Assembly: GCA_902613805.1 (NCBI GenBank)
Contig: CACMIV010000001.1
Coordinates: 550,001-614,000, forward strand
Direction of reading: 5' to 3'
Length of the DNA: 64,000 bases
From: an uncultured Pelagibacteraceae bacterium
GTDB taxonomy: Bacteria > Pseudomonadota > Alphaproteobacteria > Pelagibacterales > AG-422-B15
Made by a program: the position numbers and the translations under genes. Positions 55,217 through 63,361 of the stretch are shown here, one piece after another. How positions within the stretch are numbered: the first letter of the stretch is position 1; every line of letters starts with the position of its first letter. A model generated the notes under the pieces. The model worked only from the letters and a program-made list of their open reading frames with translations. It was not told the origin of the DNA and ran no database searches.

Positions 55217-56011
55217 TTATTCCAAATTTTCATTGATATCAAAGTCTTCTTCAATATATTCGCATTTATAATTATTTAAAAATTCGGATGCTAATTTTTT
55301 TTTTGGGTTTTTTGCTTCAATGTAAGTGAAAATACTTAATTGTCTCAAATTAAATGGAAATCTTTTAATTTTAACATCTTCAAAAAAATATTTGATTATT
55401 TCTTCAATTTCATAGGCAGTATTTACATGCTCATATCTCAGTAAATTATCAAAGTTCAATCTGTGTCTAATAAAAAAGTTCAAACCAGATATGTAACGTG
55501 AACTCAAATACCAGAGAACTGAACCTTCAGTAGGTATAGCATGCTTAAATGATCCATTTTCTTTCAAAAGAATACTTAATTTAGCTATATCATAAGATAA
55601 ATTAATTAAGTGTTCTAATGTTGCTACAGATACAATTTTATCGTATTGCTCTTCATCTAATTTTGTCAAATTAATATAATGATTTGAAATTAAACTTTTA
55701 TTTTCTGAGGTATTGTATAAAAACAAAGAAGGTTCAATTACATCATATTTTTCAAACTTTTCAAATTCAACATGATTTAAATTACCAGCGCCCATTTCTA
55801 GAATTTTATTAACATATCCTCCTGAAGCAACATTTAGATGCATCCAATTGGTAAATTTCATAAAGGTTTTCTTAACTACTCCTCTATTAGATCTAGAATA
55901 AAGATAGTAAGCCTTATAAATTTTTTTTATTTTGTCATTTAACTCTATCCTTTTTTTTGGATATCTATTTAAAATTTCGTCAATATTATTCTTCACAAAT
56001 GTCTCTGCCAA
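55217..56011 (-). CDS. SAM-dependent methyltransferase-like protein in a tRNA-flanked pocket
   Basis: A 264-residue protein with a Rossmann methyltransferase core: KILEMGAGNLNHVEFEKFEKYDVIEPS (about residues 68-94, motif I and the acidic end of beta-2) and YDKIVSVATLEHL (motif IV region). N-terminal basic and C-terminal acidic regions are not recognised. It lies alone between tRNA-Ser and a degraded copy of the tRNA's 3' end, is very AT-rich, and opposes the transcription of lepA. A role in surface-glycan or lipid modification is plausible but unproven. Confidence 0.7.
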   Translation of the reverse strand: MAETFVKNNIDEILNRYPKKRIELNDKIKKIYKAYYLYSRSNRGVVKKTFMKFTNWMHLNVASGGYVNKILEMGAGNLNHVEFEKFEKYDVIEPSLFLYNTSENKSLISNHYINLTKLDEEQYDKIVSVATLEHLINLSYDIAKLSILLKENGSFKHAIPTEGSVLWYLSSRYISGLNFFIRHRLNFDNLLRYEHVNTAYEIEEIIKYFFEDVKIKRFPFNLRQLSIFTYIEAKNPKKKLASEFLNNYKCEYIEEDFDINENLE

Positions 56012-56163
56012 ATTTTATTCAAACAATAAACTTTATACTAGGTCATTCAAATTGCAATTTGTTACCGTACTTCTACCACACTCACAAATATTAATGCTAA
56101 ACTTACTTAAATATAATTCCCAGTTTACTTAGAAAAATTATCCTCTAATCTTGGACTCATGAA

Positions 56164-56224
56164 TTGGAAAGTGTGTATGCAGGTGACCTTGTCGTGGGTT
56201 CGTATCCCATCCTTTCCGCCATTA
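56164..56224 (+). repeat. Degraded 3' tRNA-Ser fragment (att-like direct repeat)
   Basis: These 61 nt match 55140-55200 (anticodon loop through CCA plus ATTA) with 56 identities. There is no 5' half, so it cannot fold as a tRNA. It lies 963 nt beyond the intact copy on the same strand. This is the direct-repeat pattern left when an element inserts at the 3' end of a tRNA gene. Confidence 0.85.
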
Positions 56225-56287
56225 GAACTGTCAAATAAATGACATAACTAAAATTGTATAAGATAATTAAATGGCAAACATAGAACT

Positions 56288-56953
56288 ATGGTTAGAATTA
56301 TTAGAAAAATAATTAGGGAAATTTTTAGACAGAGACTCACAAAACAATTTATAAACTCAAAGCAGTATTGGGAAAATAGATATTTTTTTGGAGGAAATTC
56401 TGGAAGAGGATCATATAAAGAAGAGGCCTTAATAAAAGCTGATTTTGTAAATAACTCTATTTCAAAATATAATATTAATTCAATAGTTGATATTGGGTGT
56501 GGTGATGGAAATAATTTGATGCTCTTTGATCAAGTTGATTATATTGGAATAGATCCAAGTGAAACAATAATTAATTTAAATAAAAAAAAATTTATTAGAG
56601 ATAATCAAAAAAAATTTTACTTGTTAAACGGTAATCAAATAGAAATTGCAAAAATAGCTAATAATTTTATTTCTAATCGTAATTCCATTACTTTAAGTTT
56701 AGATATTATATTTCATTTAGTTGAAGACTATTCATATCATGATCATATCGAATTAATAAATAATATTAATTCTAATTACTGTTTAATCGTTTCCACAAAT
56801 TATGAGGCTAATTATAATTTAGTAACACCCCATGTAAGACACAGAAAATTTTCTAGAGATTTTGAGAGTAACTGTTGGAGTCTGATTAATAAAAAAGTTA
56901 TAAAAAATTGTCCAGCAAAACGGGAAGTTCATTTGTTTAAAAGAACTATTTAA
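56288..56953 (+). CDS. SAM-dependent methyltransferase
   Basis: A 221-residue protein with a standard class I core: SIVDIGCGDGNNLMLFDQVDYIGIDPSE (about residues 64-91, motif I and post-I) and ITLSLDIIFHLVED (motif IV region). An N-terminal KQYWENRYFFGGNSGRGSY segment is typical of methyltransferases acting on small or glycan substrates. It lies just outside the tRNA-fragment repeat and is AT-rich like its neighbour. Confidence 0.8.
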   Translation: MVRIIRKIIREIFRQRLTKQFINSKQYWENRYFFGGNSGRGSYKEEALIKADFVNNSISKYNINSIVDIGCGDGNNLMLFDQVDYIGIDPSETIINLNKKKFIRDNQKKFYLLNGNQIEIAKIANNFISNRNSITLSLDIIFHLVEDYSYHDHIELINNINSNYCLIVSTNYEANYNLVTPHVRHRKFSRDFESNCWSLINKKVIKNCPAKREVHLFKRTI

Positions 56954-57048
56954 AGAAATAAATTTATGCAACTTAATATATTAATTATCAATGGTAATAT
57001 CTTCTAGCAAGTAACCAATCGATATATCATTGCAAAAAAGATTATGTT

Positions 57049-57213
57049 TTATAGCCCTCCAGTGATAAGTCCAACCATTCCAAGAACAAGCCATAAGACT
57101 AACATTGTTCTTTCATTAAACGCTCTAGTGCTTTCAATTTTATTTAACTGTTTATAAATTACCATGGATAGAAGCATCACTAAAACCATTAGGTATACAA
57201 TTGTAAATATCAT
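57049..57213 (-). CDS. Small two-helix membrane protein, 54 residues
   Basis: A minus-strand ORF starting MIFTIVYLMVLVMLLSMVIY, with a short basic loop KQLNKIESTRAFNERT and a second hydrophobic helix LVLWLVLGMVGLITGGL. This two-helix hairpin is a strong pattern for a real protein in an AT-rich intergenic stretch. No family is recognised and no ribosome-binding site is visible. Confidence 0.55.
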   Translation of the reverse strand: MIFTIVYLMVLVMLLSMVIYKQLNKIESTRAFNERTMLVLWLVLGMVGLITGGL

Positions 57214-57259
57214 GTAATTTATAGTATCAATTAGACGTTGGAAGTATATAAATTAAAGT

Positions 57260-58462
57260 ATGCAGTTATTTAGACACCCATACTCAACATTAGTGATTAT
57301 TGGGGGTTGTATACTTTTGCTTGTCTCGTTTGGTATAAGACATTCTTCCGGGCTTTATTTAATCCCAATTTCTGAGCATATACAAACTGGAAGAGAAGTA
57401 TTTGGGTTTGCTATTGCAATACAATTTCTAATGATTGGAATTGGATCGCCAATTTTTGGCGCGATAGCAGATAAATATAGTTCATCAGCTGCTGGCCTAT
57501 TAGGAGTAATTTTCTTTTTAATTGGTCTTTACTTAATGTCACTTGTTGAAGGGTCAGTCCTTCTAATCATTTCACAAGTAATTTTTGGATTTGGATGCGC
57601 TGGATGTGGTACAGCTGTAATATTAGGGGCTGTTGGAAAAGCTGTAACAGGTAAATATCAAACATTATCTTTAGGTGTTGTAATGGCTGCAGGTTCGCTG
57701 GGTCAATTTTTAATTGTTCCTCTTACAGGCTTCTTAATTGAAATGAGTGATTGGCAAAGATCAATCTTATATCTTTGTTTTATTTCGCTTATCATGATTT
57801 TATTTTCACTAGTATTAACAAAGCATTCATCCAAAAGTGGAATAAATGATGAAGTTAATAGATCTTTAGCATCTGTTTTAAATGAAGCCTTTGCAAATAA
57901 GAGCTATGTCTTACTGACAATTGGTTTTTTTGTTTGTGGTTTTCATATTTCTTTTATAGCAACTCATCTACCCGCATACCTTGATGATTTATCTTTACCG
58001 ATGTGGATCGGTTCATGGTCCTTAGCATTAATTGGTTTATTTAATGTAATAGGCACACTTGTTTTTGGTCACTTAGGGGACCTAAGGTCTAAAAAAAATC
58101 TGTTGGTAATCTTGTATACTTTACGTGCCTTACTGTTTTTAATTTTTATTTTTTTGCCTAAAACTGAAATTACAGTTTTAGTTTTTGCATCACTTCTTGG
58201 AATTCTATGGCTATCTACAGTGCCTCTTACCAGTGGAATAATATCTGTTATTTTTGGATCCAAATATATGTCTATGCTGTATGGCTTTACTTTCTTATCT
58301 CACCAAGTCGGTTCGTTTGTTGGGTCATGGTTTGGAGGCAGGTTTTATGATTACTATGGTTCTTATGACATTATGTGGTGGGCTTGTGTGATTTTAGGGT
58401 TTGCTTCTGCAGTAGTTCATTTTCCAATTAAAGAAACACCACTAGTCAAAATGGCAAATTAA
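57260..58462 (+). CDS. MFS transporter (monocarboxylate/oxalate-formate-like)
   Basis: A 400-residue protein with twelve predicted helices, FGAIADKYSS after helix 2 and FGHLGDLRSKKN between helices 8 and 9 as the MFS loop motifs. The layout (GGCILLLVSFGIRHSSGLYL at the start) resembles the MCT/OFA-like carriers for organic acids. The substrate is not readable. Confidence 0.85.
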   Translation: MQLFRHPYSTLVIIGGCILLLVSFGIRHSSGLYLIPISEHIQTGREVFGFAIAIQFLMIGIGSPIFGAIADKYSSSAAGLLGVIFFLIGLYLMSLVEGSVLLIISQVIFGFGCAGCGTAVILGAVGKAVTGKYQTLSLGVVMAAGSLGQFLIVPLTGFLIEMSDWQRSILYLCFISLIMILFSLVLTKHSSKSGINDEVNRSLASVLNEAFANKSYVLLTIGFFVCGFHISFIATHLPAYLDDLSLPMWIGSWSLALIGLFNVIGTLVFGHLGDLRSKKNLLVILYTLRALLFLIFIFLPKTEITVLVFASLLGILWLSTVPLTSGIISVIFGSKYMSMLYGFTFLSHQVGSFVGSWFGGRFYDYYGSYDIMWWACVILGFASAVVHFPIKETPLVKMAN

Positions 58463-58538
58463 ATCAATAGTTTAATTGTTTGAACAAATATAAAAAACTT
58501 ATATTTGAAATGCTTTTTTAGATGACTAATTAAATATT

Positions 58539-58763
58539 GTGCCTAAGAGTACAAAAAAAAGATCATTAGTAAAAGCTCTTACCTGGAGAGTAACTGCAAC
58601 AGCAGACACATTCTTAATCAGTTACCTAGTAATTTTAAAATCAGATTTTTCAGTCCTTGAAACTGCGGGTTTAATTGCTGCATTGGAAGTAATTACAAAG
58701 GTAACTATTTATTATTTTCATGAAAGAATATGGAATTCTTTATCTTGGGGCATGGAGTCTTAA
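58539..58763 (+). CDS. DUF2061 small membrane protein
   Basis: A 74-residue protein starting at GTG (58539). It carries RSLVKALTWRVTATADTFLISYLV and a second hydrophobic half ending YYFHERIWN, the DUF2061 pattern with two transmembrane helices. The function is unknown; homologues often sit beside sulfate or cysteine genes, which is not the case here. Confidence 0.85.
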   Translation: MPKSTKKRSLVKALTWRVTATADTFLISYLVILKSDFSVLETAGLIAALEVITKVTIYYFHERIWNSLSWGMES

Positions 58764-58890
58764 TTAAGTATTTTTAATTATTTATTGATTCTTTTGGTAA
58801 AAACTATTTATCCACTTATCCACATCGTATAAGGAGTTTTTCTAATAAAACTTATTTAAAATATTTTTTCTATTTGTTAATATTTTCCTA

Positions 58891-58998
58891 TCGGACGAAC
58901 AAAGAACGAAAGCCCTTCGGGGAGTTTGTCGGCGGGAAGCCGAGTTTCGGGGCGGAATGGAGACCTTTAGGGGTTTGTGTTGCGCCCCGTTTTTTTTT
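58891..58998 (+). ncRNA. GC-rich structured RNA before the LysE-type gene (riboswitch or sRNA candidate)
   Basis: In AT-rich surroundings this ~110-nt stretch is GC-rich and folds on paper into three hairpins: CCC(TTCG)GGG at 58913-58922 with a stable UUCG tetraloop, TCGGC(GGGAA)GCCGA at 58929-58943, and CGGGGCG...CGCCCCG at 58948-58989 followed by T9. In addition AAGAACGA (58902-58909) is exactly complementary to TCGTTCTT (59019-59026), which abuts the LysE start codon. It matches no RNA family I know (no SRP, tmRNA, RNase P or glycine/lysine riboswitch core). Confidence 0.65.
58948..58998 (+). terminator. Intrinsic terminator directly upstream of the LysE-type gene
   Basis: CGGGGCG (58948-58954) pairs with CGCCCCG (58983-58989) and is followed by nine Ts (58990-58998). 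The apical part contains a smaller ACCT/GGGGT helix. It ends 28 nt before the exporter's ATG, so it either ends an upstream small RNA or regulates read-through into the exporter. Confidence 0.8.
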
Positions 58999-59026
58999 GC
59001 CCCCTTAAATACTATTGCTCGTTCTT

Positions 59027-59653
59027 ATGATCTTTGATTTCTCATTACTTTACTTTTTCATACCAGTTTTTTTCATAATATCCATTACACCAGGTTTATG
59101 CATGACACTTGCTTTAACAATGGGAATTACAATAGGTGTAAAAAATACAATGAAAATGATGGTTGGAGAATTAATTGGAGTTTTAATTGTGGCAGGTACA
59201 GCGGTGGTAGGAGGTGGAGCGATCATCTCATCTTTTCCAATTGCATTTGCCGTTTTCAAATATGGAGGAGGTCTTTATTTGATGTTTGTTGGGTATCAGA
59301 TGATTAACTCAAGGGGATCACTTGCATTAAATTTGGATGGTTCACACTCGTTTGAAATAAATTTTTTTAAATTAGCAATGCAAGGTTTTATAACTGCCGT
59401 TGCAAACCCAAAAGGTTGGGCATTTTTTATTGCAATAGTACCTGCATTTATTAATTACGAATCAAATTTAATTCCGCAAATGTCAGCACTCGTGATAATT
59501 ATTCTTATAATTGAGTTTATTTCACTTATGATTTACGCAACAGGAGGTCAAGCTTTAGGTATTATGTTAAAAAAACAAAATAATATCAGGCTTATTAATG
59601 GGTTAGCAGGTTTCTTAATGGTGGGTGTTGGTGTTTGGTTAGCTCTTAGCTAA
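59027..59653 (+). CDS. LysE/RhtB-family exporter
   Basis: With the ATG at 59027 the product has 208 residues and about six helices, with ITPGLCMTLALTMGITIGVKN (about residues 16-36) and FITAVANPKGWAFFIAIVPAF as LysE-type signatures. It exports amino acids or similar compounds. A TTG at 59015 is a weaker alternative. It lies directly behind a structured RNA with a terminator and tail-overlaps the racemase-like gene by 4 nt. Confidence 0.88.
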   Translation: MIFDFSLLYFFIPVFFIISITPGLCMTLALTMGITIGVKNTMKMMVGELIGVLIVAGTAVVGGGAIISSFPIAFAVFKYGGGLYLMFVGYQMINSRGSLALNLDGSHSFEINFFKLAMQGFITAVANPKGWAFFIAIVPAFINYESNLIPQMSALVIIILIIEFISLMIYATGGQALGIMLKKQNNIRLINGLAGFLMVGVGVWLALS

Positions 59654-60381
59654 TGTTTTGAAAAAAGAATTCCTGGACCAGCTGTACTATTAATTCCAGC
59701 CTCTCTTAACATTTGCCAGCTAATCGCCTGATTTGATGAGATTACTGGTTTATCCAATAATTTCTCTGCTTCATTGATAATCTTAAATGTTTTAAGGTTA
59801 GTACATGAAATAAATACAGCTTCACAATCCTGTTTACCAACTTCTATTATAGCTTCTAGGCTGTCTTTGTCTGAAATTCTTGCAACATTCCTATCATCGG
59901 ATTCATTAAAAGAAATTTGGTTTTGAATTATAAAATTATTAGCATGCAAATGATCACATAAAGATTTTGTTAACGACTTTTGATAAGGTGATACAAAATT
60001 TATTTTTCTACAGCCTAACGTGCTCATAGCTTTTTTTACAGCTCTTATTGGATCAGTTACAAATGCAGTTTTATGCTTTTTATTTATAAGACTCTCAATT
60101 TTATCTGAGCCAATAACTGTTGCGCCTGATGTACAAGCATATCCAATACTATCATACTGAATATCAGGTAATAACGCAGATGCTGTTGGCAATTCTTTTT
60201 CCATAAGTCCAAGATTTTCATTACTTACAATATTGTCACAGTAAATGCGTGAGTGATTGATTGATATACTTTGATCAAGAATGGCTCTGAATTCTTGCTC
60301 GATAGTTTCATCGCTCTGAAGAACGATCAATCCTAATCTCGCTTTATAATACTTATTGTCATCCAACTTATAATTTCTCAT
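59650..60381 (-). CDS. Asp/Glu racemase-superfamily protein (maleate isomerase/arylmalonate decarboxylase-like)
   Basis: A 243-residue protein with two potential catalytic cysteines: GYACTSGATVIG (about residue 83) and VFISCTNLKT (about residue 190), the pair used by the superfamily. GLIVLQSDETIEQEF at the start and PVISSNQAISWQML late match the maleate isomerase/AMDase branch. It overlaps the carboxyltransferase gene by 4 nt, so both are one operon. The substrate is unknown; a malonate- or maleate-type acid is plausible. Confidence 0.82.
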   Translation of the reverse strand: MRNYKLDDNKYYKARLGLIVLQSDETIEQEFRAILDQSISINHSRIYCDNIVSNENLGLMEKELPTASALLPDIQYDSIGYACTSGATVIGSDKIESLINKKHKTAFVTDPIRAVKKAMSTLGCRKINFVSPYQKSLTKSLCDHLHANNFIIQNQISFNESDDRNVARISDKDSLEAIIEVGKQDCEAVFISCTNLKTFKIINEAEKLLDKPVISSNQAISWQMLREAGINSTAGPGILFSKH

Positions 60382-61895
60382 ACAAAGGCCTTTTGTGATT
60401 TTAAGATAACACTTCGCGTTTCAGATGGATTAATTACTGCATCGATTTCAAGGTGAGCAGCAGCTTCTATGGCTTTACCTTTATCATAGAGTTTTTCAAC
60501 TAGACTATTGAATAATTCCTCTCTTTTTGAATTATCTTCAATCTTTTCTAACTCTTTTTTAAACCCAAGTTTTACAGCTCCTTCTAACCCCATTGCTCCA
60601 AACTCACCTGTTGGCCATGCTGCTGTATATACTGGCTCATGAAGGCTACCACCAACCATTGCCTGAGCCCCAAGTCCATAACCTTTTCTTAAAAAAATAG
60701 CTGTTAAAGGTACTTTTACTTTTGATCCTATCTTGAAGAGATTTGACATTCTCCTAACAGCCCCTTCTTTCTCACTGTCTGGTCCAACCATAAATCCAGG
60801 CGTATCAACAAGTGAGATAATTGGTAAGCCATATTCACTGCACATTTCAATAAAAGAGGACGCTTTGTCTGCTCCTTCGGAATCAATTGCACCACCTAAA
60901 TGTTGACTATCATTTGCCAATAAACCAAAAGGCTTTCCCTCTATTCTAATAAAGCATGAAACAATACCTTTTCCGTACTCAGGTCTTATTTCAGTAAATT
61001 GTTCAATATCAGAAATTATTTTTATAATATCTCGAACTGGATAAGACCATCTTCTATTTTTGGGCATAATATCACTCAGCTTTGTCTGATCATCAGCTTT
61101 CCAATCTTTAATTTCACCTTGAAAGTATGAGAGTATTTTCTTTGCAATATTAGTTGCGTCTTTCTCATTTTCAGCAACATAATCAATTACTCCGTTATTT
61201 TTTTGAACATCCGTCGGCCCTATTTCTTTTGGATCAAACTTTCCAAGTCCGCCACCTTCAATCATTGCAGGACCTGCCATTCCAATCCAAGAATTCTTTG
61301 TAGCAATTCTGATATCTGCACTTCCAAAAAGAGCTGCATTGCCAGCAAAGCAAAATCCATTATTTATAGCAATTCTCAAACATCTACCGTACAAGCTTGC
61401 CCAAAGTGCAAAAGAAGGTACATGTAAACCAGCAACAGATGTTGTTACATCTGTATCACCAGGTCTTCCACCTCCACCTTCAGTATAAATGACTATTGGA
61501 AGTTTAAACTCTTTTGCTTTTTCACATATACGATCAAGTTTCATGTGGTGAAAGAAACCTTGAGTACCTGCCAATACTGAGTAGTCGTAAACTATACTGA
61601 CTGCATCAGATTTTTCTTCACCAATTAGATCAGAATTGATTTTACAAAATCCTGTAATGATACCATCTGCTGCAGTATCAATTTGAAGATCTTCATATTT
61701 TCTTCTGTTTCTTTGAGCTGCTACCGCAAAAGCTCCGTACTCTAAAAAACTTTGATCATCAACCAAGTGATCAAGATTTTCTCTTGCTGTTCTTAATCCA
61801 AGTTTATGCCTTTTGTTTTTTGCTTCAGTTCGAGTTTCATCACTTAATTTTTCTAGTCTATCAAGAAATTGAGACAAGTTAGAGTTATCGGTCAT
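60378..61895 (-). CDS. Acyl-CoA carboxylase carboxyltransferase (beta) subunit
   Basis: A 505-residue carboxyltransferase with two crotonase-like domains: GRPGDTDVTTSVAGLHVPSF and FAGNAALFGSADIRIATKNS in the first; SFIEMCSEYGLPIISLVDTPGFMVGP and GSLHEPVYTAAWPTGEFGAMGLEGAVKL in the second. The family (propionyl-, methylcrotonyl- or geranyl-CoA carboxylase type) needs a biotin-carrying alpha subunit, which is absent from this window. Its coupling to a racemase/decarboxylase-like gene is unusual. The acyl-CoA substrate is unresolved. Confidence 0.88.
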   Translation of the reverse strand: MTDNSNLSQFLDRLEKLSDETRTEAKNKRHKLGLRTARENLDHLVDDQSFLEYGAFAVAAQRNRRKYEDLQIDTAADGIITGFCKINSDLIGEEKSDAVSIVYDYSVLAGTQGFFHHMKLDRICEKAKEFKLPIVIYTEGGGGRPGDTDVTTSVAGLHVPSFALWASLYGRCLRIAINNGFCFAGNAALFGSADIRIATKNSWIGMAGPAMIEGGGLGKFDPKEIGPTDVQKNNGVIDYVAENEKDATNIAKKILSYFQGEIKDWKADDQTKLSDIMPKNRRWSYPVRDIIKIISDIEQFTEIRPEYGKGIVSCFIRIEGKPFGLLANDSQHLGGAIDSEGADKASSFIEMCSEYGLPIISLVDTPGFMVGPDSEKEGAVRRMSNLFKIGSKVKVPLTAIFLRKGYGLGAQAMVGGSLHEPVYTAAWPTGEFGAMGLEGAVKLGFKKELEKIEDNSKREELFNSLVEKLYDKGKAIEAAAHLEIDAVINPSETRSVILKSQKAFV

Positions 61896-61901
61896 CTTTA
61901 A

Positions 61902-62429
61902 TCACAGCATTTTTTTTAATATAGGGTCTTTTTGTATGAAATGATGATACACAACAGCCCCTAAATGAATAGTGAAAAGAAGTACCAAAAAATACGCTGA
62001 AATAACATGAACAACGTGGAATTGGTCCGCAAGTTCGTAGTTAAAATAGTCAATATAGACCTTAGATATAATAAAATTTACTTCTTCTCCAGAAAGTAAA
62101 AGTTTTAAGACTCCACTGATTGTAATCAAAAGAAGCGTAACATAAAATAGTCCATGTACTGCTTTTGATGCTATCAATTGTAATTTATTTACAGCTGAAG
62201 TTATTGGCTTTGGATTAAGAAATTTCCAAATCAATCTGAGTAATGTTAAATAAAAAATACTTATGCCAATAACAATATGTATATTTTCAACGGTTAGTTT
62301 AAATTCAGAAAACTCCAAATTGTCCAAATAAAGTCCTAAAGGTAGTTGAAATAATAGAATTAAAAAAGTGAGCCAATGAAAGGCTCGAGCAAGAATACCA
62401 TAAGTGCTATTGTCATTTTTAATTTTCAT
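61902..62429 (-). CDS. Cytochrome b561 family protein
   Basis: A 175-residue membrane protein with four hydrophobic helices and histidines placed for heme: RAFHWLTFLILLFQLPLG, VENIHIVIGISIFY, KAVHGLFYVTLLL and HVVHVISAYFLVLLFTIHL. It probably transfers electrons across the inner membrane. It is divergent from the cytochrome c' gene with only 16 bp between start codons, so their promoters must overlap. Confidence 0.9.
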   Translation of the reverse strand: MKIKNDNSTYGILARAFHWLTFLILLFQLPLGLYLDNLEFSEFKLTVENIHIVIGISIFYLTLLRLIWKFLNPKPITSAVNKLQLIASKAVHGLFYVTLLLITISGVLKLLLSGEEVNFIISKVYIDYFNYELADQFHVVHVISAYFLVLLFTIHLGAVVYHHFIQKDPILKKML

Positions 62430-62445
62430 AATATATATTTAAAAT

Positions 62446-62898
62446 ATGAAAACAATTTTGCAAATACTGCTTTCATCAATTTTAGCTTCTCTATTTCTTG
62501 TTTTTATTAGTTTTGCCGACGACCATGGGAAAATTATAAAAGAAAGAAAATCATTATTTAAGCAAAATTATAGCCATGCAAAGAGAATGTCTGCAGAAAT
62601 ATCAACAGGTAATAATGATAAAGTAATAGAACTTTCCGAAAAAATGAGCGTCAATTATGATAAGCTCATCCAACTTTTCCCTGATAATTCAAAAACAGGT
62701 TATGATACAGAAGCTTTGCCAACTATTTGGCTTCAAAAAGATGAATTTAATGCTTTGATGATTGAAACCTCAGACAAAGTCAAAAAATTTACCCAAATTG
62801 CTGCTAACCTTACAGGAGATGAATTAAAAGACGCTCAAAAGAATTTAATTTGGTCAAGTTGCAAAGCTTGTCATGATAAATTTAGAATGCCTCACTAG
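62446..62898 (+). CDS. Cytochrome c' (periplasmic)
   Basis: A 150-residue protein with a signal peptide (ending about SFADD) and the C-terminal heme motif SCKACHDKFRMPH (Cys139, Cys142, His143), the four-helix cytochrome c' layout. It would bind NO or carry electrons, possibly with the divergent cytochrome b561. It tail-overlaps the YjbQ gene by 4 nt. Confidence 0.92.
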   Translation: MKTILQILLSSILASLFLVFISFADDHGKIIKERKSLFKQNYSHAKRMSAEISTGNNDKVIELSEKMSVNYDKLIQLFPDNSKTGYDTEALPTIWLQKDEFNALMIETSDKVKKFTQIAANLTGDELKDAQKNLIWSSCKACHDKFRMPH

Positions 62899-63317
62899 GC
62901 TATCACTGTCATTGAAATAATTCTTTTTATCCCAGGATCATTATTCTTATAACGGTGCTCAAATAAATACACTCCTTGCCATATGCCAAGATCAAGTTTT
63001 TTTTCTTTAATTGGAATACTAAGTGTTGTGTTAGTAAGTGAAGATTTAATATGTGCAGGCATATCATCCGGACCCTCCTCACTGTGTAAGTAATTATCGT
63101 TTTCGGGTACCATTTTATCGTAGTAATTTTCTATATCTTTAAGGACGTTGGGATCTGCATTTTCCTGAATAATTAGAGAAGCTGAAGTATGTTTGATAAA
63201 TATAGTACAAATACCTTTTGATATTCGATGTTTGCTTATAGCTTGATTAATAATATCTGTAATATTATAGAGGCCTTTACCTTCAACTACTATTTCAAGT
63301 TCTTTTTGAATTAACAT
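62895..63317 (-). CDS. yjbQ: YjbQ/UPF0047 family protein
   Basis: A 140-residue protein with the family signature CTIFIKHTSASLIIQENADPNV (about residues 37-58), HSEEGPDDMPAHIKSSLT and GIWQGVYLFEHR. Some members have weak thiamine-phosphate synthase activity; the true role is unclear. It is divergent from selO. Confidence 0.92.
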   Translation of the reverse strand: MLIQKELEIVVEGKGLYNITDIINQAISKHRISKGICTIFIKHTSASLIIQENADPNVLKDIENYYDKMVPENDNYLHSEEGPDDMPAHIKSSLTNTTLSIPIKEKKLDLGIWQGVYLFEHRYKNNDPGIKRIISMTVIA

Positions 63318-63361
63318 TTTGATATAAATATATGTAAAATTAAATTAAGTTTACAGCAACA

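Noticed and set aside
56164-56224. A second functional tRNA-Ser gene
   Set aside because: Only the 3' part is present; the 5' acceptor strand and D-arm are missing, and the T-loop has a change (TTCGTAT), so it is a remnant rather than a tRNA.
55198-56287. A complete mobile element or prophage
   Set aside because: No integrase, transposase, phage or plasmid gene is present in the pocket; only the repeat and methyltransferase genes are visible.
58891-58998. A known RNA (SRP RNA, tmRNA piece, RNase P RNA, glycine or lysine riboswitch)
   Set aside because: None of their conserved cores (such as the GGAAG loop of SRP RNA or a T-loop with CCA of tmRNA) is visible; the sequence is left as unassigned.
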